Shown piece after piece: positions 15,548 through 24,059 of a DNA stretch of 64,000 nt (positions within the stretch are counted from its first letter, which is position 1; each line of letters begins with the position of its first letter). This DNA is from Nocardia inohanensis NBRC 100128 (GTDB taxonomy: Bacteria; Actinomycetota; Actinomycetes; Mycobacteriales; Mycobacteriaceae): contig NZ_BDBK01000016.1 in NCBI RefSeq assembly GCF_001612945.1, positions 372,001-436,000 of the forward strand, read 5' to 3'. The notes beneath the pieces are model-generated. The model saw only the letters and a list, made by a program, of their open reading frames with translations. It was not told the origin of the DNA and searched no databases. The position numbers were made by a program, and so were the translations under genes.

Positions 15548-16645
15548 ATCAGCCGAAAGCCTCCACAAGGAAGTAACTTCGGCAGCACGAGCGGCATGAA
15601 GCGAATCGCGACTGTCCCGAACACGCGAGTGCCGCGGCCGAGTATCCAGCCGATCGACAACCCGAAGCCCCGCGGAATCAAAGGCCGACAACAGCTCTCG
15701 CCGAGTGCGCAGCCCAAGATGCTCGGCCAGATCGGAAATCACGAGCCAACCTTCACCATCAGCACTGAGATGCTTGCCCAGCCGATCCAAGAATGCCCGC
15801 AGCATCCGGCTACCCGGATCGTAGATCGCGAAATCCATTGTTGTGCGTGGCTTACCGGGTATCCAAGGCGGATTGCAGACGACGAGCGGCGCCCGGCCCG
15901 GTGGATAGAGGTCGGTCTCGACCAGCTCGACGCGGTCGCTATATCCGAGCCGTCCCAAATTGCTTCGAGCACAAGCCAGTGCGCGAGCGCTGGCATCGGT
16001 CGCCACGATCGACCGGACCCCGCGCCGCGCGAGCACCGCCGCGAGAACCCCCGTGCCGGTACCGATATCGAAGGCCAGCCGGTCCGATGGCAGCGGTGCG
16101 CGCGCGACCAGGTCCACGTATTCGCCACGAACGGGCGCGAAGACGCCATAGTGCGGGTGGATCCGCGCCTGCAACGCGGGCACCTCGACACCTCTGCGCC
16201 GCCATTCGGAAGCCCCTGCCACGCCTTGCAATTCGCGCAGCGATACCACTGCGGCTGCGGTGTCGTCGCCGTACGCTTCACGGCAGGCGGTGGTGAGATC
16301 GGGTGCGCGGCGGAGGGTCAGTCGATGGCCCGCGTCGAGTTCCACCAGGAGCATGCCCAGTATTCGGGCGCGCCGGGACCGCAGGTTGCGATAAGCCGTG
16401 AAGTCGGCGGAAGGTGTCGAATCGAGGCGGGTGGCCAGGGATTTCAACAGCTGGCTCGCATTGTGGAAGTCGCCTCGCCACAGCATCGCGGTGCCGCTGT
16501 TCGCGAGCCGGAGGGCCGCTGCGGCGGAGAGGCGATCGTCGACCACCTCGATGCGGGCGGGCGGTGGTGAACCGTTCTCGGAACGCCAGCGCGCATGGCA
16601 TCGGCGTCCGTTCTCGGTCCAGTGAATCGAATCGGAGTTGTTCAT
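15542..16645 (-). CDS. Class I SAM-dependent methyltransferase (HemK/PrmC-like)
   Basis: This 367-residue protein has an N-terminal helical/unknown region to about residue 180 and then a Rossmann methyltransferase domain. DIGTGTGVLAAVLARRG is the AdoMet-binding motif I, and VVCNPPWIPG is the NPPY-type motif IV of N-methyltransferases acting on amino groups of glutamine, adenine or guanine. It resembles release-factor or rRNA methyltransferases, but the target cannot be assigned. ATG 16645 is preceded on its strand by GAGGA. Its 3' end lies inside the right arm of the long inverted repeat. Confidence 0.8.
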   Translation of the reverse strand: MNNSDSIHWTENGRRCHARWRSENGSPPPARIEVVDDRLSAAAALRLANSGTAMLWRGDFHNASQLLKSLATRLDSTPSADFTAYRNLRSRRARILGMLLVELDAGHRLTLRRAPDLTTACREAYGDDTAAAVVSLRELQGVAGASEWRRRGVEVPALQARIHPHYGVFAPVRGEYVDLVARAPLPSDRLAFDIGTGTGVLAAVLARRGVRSIVATDASARALACARSNLGRLGYSDRVELVETDLYPPGRAPLVVCNPPWIPGKPRTTMDFAIYDPGSRMLRAFLDRLGKHLSADGEGWLVISDLAEHLGLRTRRELLSAFDSAGLRVVDRLDTRPRHSRVRDSRDSLHAARAAEVTSLWRLSADR

Positions 16646-17074
16646 GGAGCTCGTTCCTCGAAGACGTCCGGGAACGCACGGTCGGCCGTTGGATTCGCGC
16701 CGAGGGCGCGCAAGGATGGAGTATCCGAGAACGAAAGAAGTACCGGCCGATACCGGGCACGACAGGACTGCGGTTCGGACACAGCCGCGGGATGCGGCTG
16801 GAACTACGTCAGACCTGTTGTCAGAAGAGGACTGCCGCGTGCACCGGTGTTGTCACGCACTCGACGCTATCGGCAGCCGGTGCAGACCGCAAATGTCGCA
16901 CCCGGCGCGGACGCCCTGGGCGGGGGGTTCGGGTGCTGGTCCTGACGGTTACGAGAGTTGGTTCGAGCGCAGGATGGAGCTCGGTGCGGGTTCAACCGGT
17001 GTTGGGCGCGCGCAGGTAGCGTGGTGGCTCGGTAGCTGATTCGTGGCGGTGTCGATCGTGGGAACGGCGGGAGC
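16646..17074. other. Gene-free stretch between divergent genes
   Basis: This 429-base region separates the minus-strand methyltransferase from the plus-strand membrane protein and must hold both promoters. Open frames through it have poor third-position bias and no ribosome-binding sites, so I call none. I see no long repeat, tRNA or riboswitch-like structure. Confidence 0.5.
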
Positions 17075-17968
17075 ATGGGTTTTCGGCGGTGGTGGGAAGA
17101 CGTGATCATCGAGAACGGTCGCCTGCCGCTGGCCTGCCTGCTACTCGGGTTCATCGTCGGGTTTCTGCTGATTCGAATCAGTGTGCGGCTCATCCGGAAA
17201 CAAGTGCGGTGGTGGCCCGGCAATGTGCGGGCCGGGGATGTGCACATTCACCACATGGTGTTCGGGGTGATCCTGGTGCTCAGTTCGGGAGTCGGTCTGA
17301 TCACCCTGTACGACAGCAGTGTGGGGGTGATCGGGGCGCTGGCCGCGTCGTTCGGGCTGGGCGCGGCGCTGGTGCTCGACGAGTTCGCGCTCATCTACTA
17401 CCTGCGCGATGTGTACTGGGAGGAGCAGGGGCGTACCTCGGTGGACGCCGTCTTCGTCGCGGTCGCGGTGACCGGATTGTTGCTGCTGGGCTTTCATCCG
17501 CTCTGGCTGTTGGATATCAACGACTTCCGCAGCGACCCGAACCCTTATGAGCGCGTGGTCGTGGTGGCGTTCGCGTTCGTGAACCTGGTGCTGGCGGCCA
17601 TCGTCATCGCCAAGGGAAAGATCTGGACCGGGCTGTTCGGAATGTTCTTCCTGCCGCTGCTGGTGGTCGGCGCGCTGCGGCTGTCGCGACCCGGCGCACC
17701 CTGGGCACGCTGGCGATACGGCACCCGGCGCGGCCTCATGCGGCGGGCGATCGTGCGGGAACGGCGGTATCGGCGGCCGGTGATCCGGGCCAAGATCTTC
17801 GTGCAGGATCTGCTCGCCGGGAAACCCGATGTGATCCATGTCCGGCGCGCGGCCGAAGAGGAATTGGTGCGCACCGTGGTGCCCGCCCCGCCGGCGCCAC
17901 TCCCGACACCCGGTTCTGTAGCTGATCGGTTGCTGACTCATGGCCGGGGTGACAAGGTAGGTCCATGA
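17075..17968 (+). CDS. Conserved integral membrane protein
   Basis: This 297-residue protein has about six hydrophobic segments. The first is near residues 18-36 (LACLLLGFIVGFLLI) and the others lie between about 60 and 205. A basic cytoplasmic C-terminal region of about 90 residues follows. The motif GDVHIHHMVFG near the second helix carries a His cluster that could bind metal; LDEFALIYYLRDVYW follows. The architecture is conserved in actinobacteria, but I know of no function. It overlaps the keto-acid decarboxylase by ATGA, so the two are translationally coupled. Confidence 0.8.
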   Translation: MGFRRWWEDVIIENGRLPLACLLLGFIVGFLLIRISVRLIRKQVRWWPGNVRAGDVHIHHMVFGVILVLSSGVGLITLYDSSVGVIGALAASFGLGAALVLDEFALIYYLRDVYWEEQGRTSVDAVFVAVAVTGLLLLGFHPLWLLDINDFRSDPNPYERVVVVAFAFVNLVLAAIVIAKGKIWTGLFGMFFLPLLVVGALRLSRPGAPWARWRYGTRRGLMRRAIVRERRYRRPVIRAKIFVQDLLAGKPDVIHVRRAAEEELVRTVVPAPPAPLPTPGSVADRLLTHGRGDKVGP

Positions 17969-19626
17969 GCTATGTCGTCGGCGATTACCTGCTCGATCGG
18001 CTCCATGAACTCGGCGTCACCGAAATATTCGGCGTGCCAGGCGATTTCAACCTCCAGTTCCTCGACCACATCGTCGCTCATCCGAATATCGAATGGGTCG
18101 GCAGCGCGAACGAACTGAACGCCGGATACGCCGCCGACGGCTACGCCCGGCTACGCGGCATCGGCGCGGTCGTCACCACCTACGGCGTCGGTGAGCTCAG
18201 CGCGGCCAACGCCATCGCGGGCAGTTACGCCGAGCACGTGCCGGTGGTGCACATCGTCGGCGTCCCGGCCAAGGACATCCAGGCCAACCATCGCGTCATC
18301 CATCACACGCTCGGCGACGGCGACTTCCATCACTTCCGCCGCATCGCCGCCGAGATCACCTGTGCGCAAGCCGACCTGGGCGCGGCCGACGCCTGCCAGG
18401 AGATCGACCGGGTGCTGAATTCGGTTCGGGTGCACCGGCGTCCGGGCTACCTCATGCTGGCCACCGACACCGCGCGGCTGGAGGTCGCCCCGCCGGCCAC
18501 CCCGCTGGCCCCGCCCGCAGACTTCAGCAGTGCCGGGGCGCGTGTCGCGTTCGCGCAGGCCGCGCGGGAATTCCTGAGCGGGCGGCAGGTGGCGGTACTC
18601 GCGGACGTGTTCGTGGACCGTGTCGGCGCGACCGGCGAACTCCGCGCCCTGGTCCGTGATCTCCCACACGCCACTCTGGCCTGGGGCAAGACCGTCGTCG
18701 ACGAATCCGCCCCGAACTTCGTCGGCGTCTACACCGGCGCGGCCTCACCCGAGAGCGTGCGCGCCGCGGTCGAGGACGCGGAGCGGCTGGTCACCGTCGG
18801 CGTGCAGTACACCGACAGCATCACCGCCGGTTTCAGTCACCGCATCGATCCGAAGCGGACCATCGATATCGGCCCGGAGCGCACGGTCATCGGCGGCGTC
18901 GATGCCTTCGCCCCGCTCTCGATCCGCGCCGCCCTCGACATCCTCACCGCCCTCACCGCCGAATTCGCCGCCCCCGGCCCGGTCGTCCACGCCGAGGACG
19001 AGGCCCGTCCGGTCACCGTGCCGCCCGACACCCCGCTGAGCCAAGCCTTGCTCTGGCCCGCCGTCGCGGCCGCGCTGGGCAATAACAATCTCGTTGTCGC
19101 GGACCAGGGTTCGGCGTTCTTCGGCCTGGCCACCCTGCGTATGCCGACCGGCATCACCTTTCTCGGACAGCCGCTGTGGGGCTCCATCGGATACGCGCTG
19201 CCCGCCGCGCTGGGTGCGGGCCTGGCCTGCCGCGACCGGCGCACGGTGCTGGTGATCGGCGATGGTGCGGCCCAGCTCACCATCCAGGAGCTCGGCACTT
19301 GGATCCGCGAGCGCCTGACCGGCGTCATCATTCTGGTGGACAACAGCGGCTACGCCATCGAACGGGCGATTCACGGTCCGGAAGCCCCGTACAACGACAT
19401 CGCTTCCTGGCGCTGGATCTTCCTGCCCCATGCCTTCGGCGGCGATGACAAATCCGTGCTGACCTTGCGCGCGACCACGTTCGGCGAACTGCAAGACTGT
19501 CTGAAGGCCGCCACCGCCGAGCAGAACCGACTGGTCTTCCTCCAGGTGGTGACCGGAAAAACCGATTACCCGCCCCTCGTCTCCGATATCGCGGCCGCCC
19601 TCACCCGAGCCAACTCCCGCTCGTAG
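17965..19626 (+). CDS. kdc: ThDP-dependent 2-keto acid decarboxylase (Kdc/IPDC family)
   Basis: This 553-residue enzyme of the pyruvate/indolepyruvate decarboxylase family converts 2-keto acids to aldehydes and CO2. The activating glutamate lies in GSANELNAGYAADGYAR. The paired active-site histidines are in RVIHHTLGDG near residue 113. The ThDP/Mg motif is GDGAAQLTIQELGTW ending at VDNSGY. M. tuberculosis Kdc (Rv0853c) is a recalled homologue acting on branched-chain and aromatic keto acids. ATG overlaps the previous stop. The substrate cannot be settled from sequence, so the symbol is by analogy. Confidence 0.88.
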   Translation: MSYVVGDYLLDRLHELGVTEIFGVPGDFNLQFLDHIVAHPNIEWVGSANELNAGYAADGYARLRGIGAVVTTYGVGELSAANAIAGSYAEHVPVVHIVGVPAKDIQANHRVIHHTLGDGDFHHFRRIAAEITCAQADLGAADACQEIDRVLNSVRVHRRPGYLMLATDTARLEVAPPATPLAPPADFSSAGARVAFAQAAREFLSGRQVAVLADVFVDRVGATGELRALVRDLPHATLAWGKTVVDESAPNFVGVYTGAASPESVRAAVEDAERLVTVGVQYTDSITAGFSHRIDPKRTIDIGPERTVIGGVDAFAPLSIRAALDILTALTAEFAAPGPVVHAEDEARPVTVPPDTPLSQALLWPAVAAALGNNNLVVADQGSAFFGLATLRMPTGITFLGQPLWGSIGYALPAALGAGLACRDRRTVLVIGDGAAQLTIQELGTWIRERLTGVIILVDNSGYAIERAIHGPEAPYNDIASWRWIFLPHAFGGDDKSVLTLRATTFGELQDCLKAATAEQNRLVFLQVVTGKTDYPPLVSDIAAALTRANSRS

Positions 19627-19789
19627 ACCCCCGATTACCAGCGGCGTCGAGCGTTCTGGCACACTATTCGGGTTGCCCTGGGTGAACTCTGCCCGGGCAC
19701 CGCCCAATTATCCGGAGCATGAACCGGTCGAGCGCCTCACGGCCAGCCGCCAGGTTCCTCTGTTCGCGCGAAAACACATAAGGACGGAA

Positions 19790-20131
19790 ATGAACACCCT
19801 CGACTTCGTCGACGAAAAGTCGCTGCGCAGCGACGTCCCGGACTTCCGCCCGGGTGACACCGTGAACGTTCACGTGAAGGTTATCGAAGGCAACAAGGAG
19901 CGCGTCCAGGTCTTCAAGGGCGTCGTCATCCGTCGCCAGAACGGCGGCGTGCGCGAGACCTTCACCGTGCGCAAGGTGTCGTTCGGTGTGGGCGTGGAGC
20001 GCACCTTCCCGGTGCACAGCCCCAACCTCGACAAGATCGAGGTCGTGACCCGCGGTGACGTGCGTCGCGCCAAGCTGTACTACCTGCGCGATCTGCGCGG
20101 CAAGGCCGCCAAGATCAAGGAAAAGCGCTGA
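19790..20131 (+). CDS. rplS: 50S ribosomal protein L19
   Basis: L19 (113 residues) sits at the subunit interface. It begins MNTLDFVDEKSLRSDVPDFRPG and contains VFKGVVIRRQNGGVRETFTVRKVSFGVGVERTFP in overlapping diagnostic blocks, ending KAAKIKEKR. AGGACGG lies 3-9 bases before ATG 19790, and a leader of about 160 bases precedes it. A very strong terminator follows. It is unlinked from trmD here, as in mycobacteria. Confidence 0.97.
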   Translation: MNTLDFVDEKSLRSDVPDFRPGDTVNVHVKVIEGNKERVQVFKGVVIRRQNGGVRETFTVRKVSFGVGVERTFPVHSPNLDKIEVVTRGDVRRAKLYYLRDLRGKAAKIKEKR

Positions 20132-20157
20132 GCTAGCCCAGCATCCAGGATCGCCGA

Positions 20158-20197
20158 GTAGCCCGGCACCGCATGATTGTTCGCGGTGCCGGGCTAC
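20158..20197 (+). terminator. Terminator after rplS, overlapping the lepB promoter
   Basis: GTAGCCCGGCACCGC and its exact reverse complement form a 15-bp stem with a 10-base loop, followed by TCTGTTCC. The end of the right arm overlaps TACTCT (20195-20200), a candidate -10 element for lepB. Confidence 0.85.
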
Positions 20198-20206
20198 TCT
20201 GTTCCG

Positions 20207-20989
20207 GTGGCAGATGAGAGCGAGGCGGTGGCGGTGTCGGGATCCGACGGCGACGGACGTGCACCGGCCCCCAAGCCGAAGAAGAAGCAGCGACCGTTCT
20301 GGCAGGAACTGCCCATGCTGGTCGGTTTCGCGGCGATCATCGTGGCGCTGCTGGTGACATTCATCGGCCGTCCGTACGTGATTCCCTCGCAGTCGATGGA
20401 GCCCACCCTGCACGGCTGCGCGGGCTGCACCGGCGACCGCATCTACGTGCAGAAACTGAGCTACTACTTCGGTGATCCGAAGCCGGGTGACGTGGTGGTG
20501 TTCGTCGGCCCGACCGACGACTGGAACAAGCACTACAAGTCGATCCGCTCCTCCAACACCCTGGTGCGCGGTCTCCAGAACGGTCTCTCCTTCTTCGGCC
20601 TGGTGCCGCCGGACGAGAACGATCTCGTCAAGCGCGTCATCGCGACCGGCGGTCAGAAGGTCGAATGCTGTGACGCCCAGGGCCGAATCCTGGTGGACGG
20701 CAAGCCACTCGACGAGCCGTACGTGGTGCACAACAATCCGTTCGATCCCGCGCGGCCGGATGTGCCGTTCAATGCGGGCGGGCGGGCGTTCGGTCCGATC
20801 ACGGTGCCGGACGGCAATTTGTGGGTGATGGGTGACAATCGCGCCGAATCGGCCGACTCGCGCTACCACATGAAAGACGAACTCCAGGGCACGGTTCCGG
20901 TGGACGATGTCCGCGGCAAGGCCGTCTTCAAGATCTGGCCACCCGGACGAATCGGACCGGTGCGGTCGGTGGACCCACAGACGAACTGA
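20207..20989 (+). CDS. lepB: Signal peptidase I
   Basis: LepB (260 residues from GTG 20207) cleaves signal peptides of secreted proteins on the outer face of the membrane. A Pro/Lys-rich cytoplasmic start precedes one transmembrane helix (about residues 37-54). The catalytic Ser63 is in PSQSMEPTL and the general base Lys142 in DLVKRVIATGG. GDNRAESADSR is the third family box. A TTG at 20177 would extend the frame, but it lies in the loop of the rplS terminator. TACTCT 6 bases upstream suggests a leaderless mRNA. Confidence 0.94.
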   Translation: MADESEAVAVSGSDGDGRAPAPKPKKKQRPFWQELPMLVGFAAIIVALLVTFIGRPYVIPSQSMEPTLHGCAGCTGDRIYVQKLSYYFGDPKPGDVVVFVGPTDDWNKHYKSIRSSNTLVRGLQNGLSFFGLVPPDENDLVKRVIATGGQKVECCDAQGRILVDGKPLDEPYVVHNNPFDPARPDVPFNAGGRAFGPITVPDGNLWVMGDNRAESADSRYHMKDELQGTVPVDDVRGKAVFKIWPPGRIGPVRSVDPQTN

Positions 20990-21010
20990 GTCCTACGGGA
21001 TAATCGACCG

Positions 21011-21751
21011 GTGGGGAAGATGGCGAAGAGCACCCCGAAACAGCGGGGCGGCAAGAAGATCGAGCCGATCGAACGCGGTGACTGGCCGCCGCGCGTCGTC
21101 ATGCGGCGCGCGGGCGGGCTACGCACGCTCGAATCCGCGCTGATCCGCAGCGGGCTGGGTCCGGTGGCGGGCGTGGACGAGGCGGGGCGCGGTCCGTCGG
21201 CCGGGCCGCTGGTGGTGGCCGCTTGTTTGCTCGCACCCAAGGCGTACACCTCGCTGTCGGGTCTCGACGACTCCAAGAAACTCACCGAATCGACCCGTGA
21301 AGAGCTGTTCCCGGTCATCAAACGGCTGGCGCTGGCCTGGTCGGTGATCGTCGTCCCGGCCTGGGAGATCGACGCCATCGGCATTCACGTGGCCAATATC
21401 GAAGGCATGCGGCGGGCGGTCGCCAGCCTGGATCCGGTGCCCGGCTATGTCCTCACCGACGGCTTCCGGGTGCCGGGCGTTCCGGTGCCATCGCTGCCGG
21501 TCATCGGGGGTGACGCGGCCGCCGCCTGCATCGCCGCCGCCAGTGTGCTGGCCAAGGTCACCCGCGACCGCATGATGGTCGAACTGGACGCCCAGTACCC
21601 CGGCTACGGATTCGCCGCCCACAAGGGCTACAACACCCCAGAGCACACCGAGGCCATCCAGAGGTTGGGCATCACCCCCGAGCACCGTCGGTCCTGGCGA
21701 AACGTCCGGGAGACCGGCCGGGTGGCTACCGCTACCGTGCATGCGGGATGA
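21011..21751 (+). CDS. rnhB: Ribonuclease HII
   Basis: RNase HII (246 residues) removes ribonucleotides and RNA primers from DNA. The active-site DEAGRG motif is near residue 56, followed by LDDSKKLTE, IGGDAAAACIAAASVLAKVTRD and GYGFAAHKGY, which supply the remaining acidic residues and substrate-binding lysines. The first 30 residues are a basic extension. GTG 21011 is preceded by GATAAT at 20999-21004, so the gene is probably leaderless; ATG 21020 is the alternative. Neighbours match the mycobacterial lepB-rnhB-DUF2469 order. Confidence 0.95.
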   Translation: MGKMAKSTPKQRGGKKIEPIERGDWPPRVVMRRAGGLRTLESALIRSGLGPVAGVDEAGRGPSAGPLVVAACLLAPKAYTSLSGLDDSKKLTESTREELFPVIKRLALAWSVIVVPAWEIDAIGIHVANIEGMRRAVASLDPVPGYVLTDGFRVPGVPVPSLPVIGGDAAAACIAAASVLAKVTRDRMMVELDAQYPGYGFAAHKGYNTPEHTEAIQRLGITPEHRRSWRNVRETGRVATATVHAG

Positions 21752-21797
21752 TGTCTCTACTACACCCAGTGTGGCGATAAGGAGGACGTTCCACCCG

Positions 21798-22103
21798 ATG
21801 AGCGCCGAGGATCTCGAGAAATACGAAACCGAGATGGAACTATCCCTGTACCGCGAGTACAAGGACATCGTCGGCCAGTTCTCGTACGTGGTGGAGACCG
21901 AGCGCCGCTTCTACCTCGCCAATTCCGTCGAGCTGCGACCGCAGAACGCCGACGGCGAGGTGTACTTCGAGGTGCGCATGTCCGATGCATGGGTTTGGGA
22001 CATGTACCGGCCGGCGCGCTTCGTGAAGCACGTTCGCGTCATCACCTTCAAAGATGTGAATATCGAAGAGCTGGAGAAGCCTGACCTGCGGCTTCCGGAG
22101 TAA
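21798..22103 (+). CDS. DUF2469 family protein
   Basis: This 101-residue acidic protein begins MSAEDLEKYETEMELSLYRE and ends near FKDVNIEELEKPDL, characteristic of the actinobacteria-restricted DUF2469 family (Rv2901c, recalled). AAGGAGGA lies 11 bases upstream. There is no signal peptide or membrane helix, and no biochemical function is established. It always sits between rnhB and yraN in this lineage, as here. Confidence 0.93.
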   Translation: MSAEDLEKYETEMELSLYREYKDIVGQFSYVVETERRFYLANSVELRPQNADGEVYFEVRMSDAWVWDMYRPARFVKHVRVITFKDVNIEELEKPDLRLPE

Positions 22104-22150
22104 TTCCACAGCTTCCGGGTATCCACAGGTTTTCTGTTTTCCCAGGTCGG

Positions 22151-22182
22151 CATGGCCGGGTCCGTTCGCGGGCCCGGCCATG
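22151..22182 (+). terminator. Hairpin between DUF2469 gene and yraN
   Basis: CATGGCCGGG and CCCGGCCATG form a perfect 10-bp stem with a 12-base loop. The right arm contains an ATG in frame with yraN, which argues for the later start at 22192. Confidence 0.6.
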
Positions 22183-22191
22183 CTGGCTTTC

Positions 22192-22551
22192 ATGGCACAC
22201 AATCTCGCGCTGGGAGCGCACGGGGAGGAACTGGCGGCCGCGTTTCTGCGTGACGCCGGAATGGAGATCGTGGCCCGCAACTGGCGCTGCCGGTACGGGG
22301 AACTCGACCTGATCGCGCGGTCCGGGGACGGGCTGACGGTGTTCGTGGAGGTGAAGACGCGCAGCGGGCTGGGGTTCGGGCAGCCCGCCGAGGCGGTCAC
22401 CTTTCTCAAGCAGCAGCGCATCCGCCGGTTGGCGGTGCTGTGGCTGAACGAACAGGACGGACCGTGGCTGCGAATCCGGTTCGATGTGGTGTCGGTGCTG
22501 GTGCGGCCGGTCGGGGAGCCCGAGATCAAACATCTCCAGGGGGCGTTCTGA
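22192..22551 (+). CDS. yraN: UPF0102 (YraN) endonuclease-like protein
   Basis: This 119-residue protein has a restriction-endonuclease-like fold. GAHGEELAAAFL and NWRCRYGELDLIAR are followed by FVEVKTR, giving the E-x(n)-D-x(n)-ExK arrangement of the PD-(D/E)xK nucleases. The biochemical role is unproven; it commonly neighbours comM/dprA. I chose ATG 22192; ATG 22180 lies in a hairpin arm. The stop overlaps the comM ATG by one base. Confidence 0.92.
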   Translation: MAHNLALGAHGEELAAAFLRDAGMEIVARNWRCRYGELDLIARSGDGLTVFVEVKTRSGLGFGQPAEAVTFLKQQRIRRLAVLWLNEQDGPWLRIRFDVVSVLVRPVGEPEIKHLQGAF

Positions 22552-24059
22552 TGCCGTTGGGGCGAGCGTTCTCGGTGGCCGTCAACGGGGTGGACGGGCA
22601 GCTGGTCGAGATCGAGGCGGATATCGGTCAGGGGCTGCCGTCGGTGCACCTGGTGGGGCGGCCGGACACCACCTTGCAGGAATCGCGGGACCGGGTACGG
22701 GCGGCGGTGACGAACACCGGCGAGAAGTGGCCGGACGGCCGGGTGATCCTGGCCTTGTCCCCGGCCACCCTGCCCAAGGTGGGCAGCGTGTACGACTTGG
22801 CTTTGGCCGCAGCGGTATTGGATGCGGCGGGAGTGATCCCGGGCCGCCGGTTGAGCGATGCCGTGCTGCTCGGCGAACTGGCCTTGGATGGGCGGATTCG
22901 CCGCGTGCGTGGCATCCTGCCCGCCGTACTCGCCGCCCGCACCGCCGGTCGGAGCACCGTCGTGGTCCCGACCGCGGCACTGACCGAGGCCGGTCTGGTG
23001 GACGGCGTCCAGGTGCTGGGTGCGTCCACGCTCGGCGAACTGGTGGACTGGTTGCGCGGCGGCACGGAACTGCAACCGCCCGAGCCCATGGAGGTTCCGG
23101 CACCACCGACCATCGGGGATCTGAGCGAGGTGGTCGGCCAGGACCAAGCCCGCTGGGCACTCGAAGTGGCCGCCGCCGGCGGTCATCACCTGCTGCTCAC
23201 CGGGCCACCCGGCATCGGCAAAACCATGCTGGCGCAACGCCTCCCGAGCCTGCTGCCGCCGCTTCGGGAACGAGAGTCGCTGGAGGTCACCGCTATCCAC
23301 TCGGTGGCCGGCACCCTCTCCGACGATCACCCCCTCATCACCGCCCCACCTTTCGTTGCCCCGCACCATTCGTCCTCGGTTGCCGCCATGATCGGCGGCG
23401 GTTCCGGCTCCGCCCGTCCGGGCGCCGCCAGCTGCGCCCACCGAGGTGTCCTGTTCCTCGACGAATGCGCGGAGATATCGACCAAAGTCCTCGAAGCCCT
23501 GCGAACTCCATTGGAAGAGGGCGAAGTACGAATCGCCCGCCGCGACGGAGTGGCGCGCTACCCGGCCCGCTTTCAGCTCGTTCTCGCTGCGAACCCCTGC
23601 CCGTGCGCGCCCGCACGCGACATCGACTGTATCTGTGCGCCTTTGGCCAGGCGGCGATATCTGGGAAAGTTGTCCGGCCCCTTGATGGACCGCATAGACC
23701 TCGCCGTCCAAATGCACGCCCAAGCCGCCGGCGCCTTCAGCGGCGACGAAGTCGAGAGCAGCGAAGCCGTCCGCACCCGTGTCACGGCCGCCCGCGAAGC
23801 CGCCGCGAAACGCTGGGCCGCACTACAACTCGTCACCAACGCCGAAGTCCCCGGCCACGTCCTGCGTCAACGCTTCCGCCTCCCCCGGGAGGCCCTCGCT
23901 CCGGTCGAACACGCGCTACGCCACGGCCGCATGTCCGCCCGCGGCGCCGACCGCGCAATCCGCGTCGCCTGGACCGTCTGCGACCTGCGCGGCGGCGACC
24001 TCCCCACCGCGCAAGACGTCCTGCAAGCAATCAACTTCCGTCAACGAGGTGTCTCATGA
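22551..24059 (+). CDS. comM: ComM/YifB-family Mg-chelatase-like AAA+ ATPase
   Basis: This 502-residue hexameric helicase of the ComM family promotes branch migration during recombination of incoming DNA. The N-terminal domain begins MPLGRAFSVAVNGVDGQLVEIEA as in homologues, with a GLPSVHLVGRPDTT region. Walker A is GPPGIGKT near residue 222, Walker B is VLFLDECAE, and the C-terminal Mg-chelatase domain includes RYLGKLSGPLMDRIDL. A Cys cluster, NPCPCAPARDIDCIC, is typical of the family. It overlaps yraN by 1 base and the next gene by 4. Confidence 0.94.
   Translation: MPLGRAFSVAVNGVDGQLVEIEADIGQGLPSVHLVGRPDTTLQESRDRVRAAVTNTGEKWPDGRVILALSPATLPKVGSVYDLALAAAVLDAAGVIPGRRLSDAVLLGELALDGRIRRVRGILPAVLAARTAGRSTVVVPTAALTEAGLVDGVQVLGASTLGELVDWLRGGTELQPPEPMEVPAPPTIGDLSEVVGQDQARWALEVAAAGGHHLLLTGPPGIGKTMLAQRLPSLLPPLRERESLEVTAIHSVAGTLSDDHPLITAPPFVAPHHSSSVAAMIGGGSGSARPGAASCAHRGVLFLDECAEISTKVLEALRTPLEEGEVRIARRDGVARYPARFQLVLAANPCPCAPARDIDCICAPLARRRYLGKLSGPLMDRIDLAVQMHAQAAGAFSGDEVESSEAVRTRVTAAREAAAKRWAALQLVTNAEVPGHVLRQRFRLPREALAPVEHALRHGRMSARGADRAIRVAWTVCDLRGGDLPTAQDVLQAINFRQRGVS

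Noticed and set aside
16414..17074. Open plus-strand frames before the membrane protein gene
   Set aside because: They overlap the methyltransferase or lack ribosome-binding sites and codon bias, so I treat the gap as non-coding.
19627..19789. Possible ribosomal-protein leader motif upstream of rplS
   Set aside because: Only a GC-rich hairpin (GCCCTGGG/CCCGGGC region) is visible, and it does not match any L19 leader I can recall reliably.
20173..20206. Earlier TTG (20177) start for lepB
   Set aside because: It lies in the loop of the rplS terminator, has no ribosome-binding site, and adds residues not seen in homologues.
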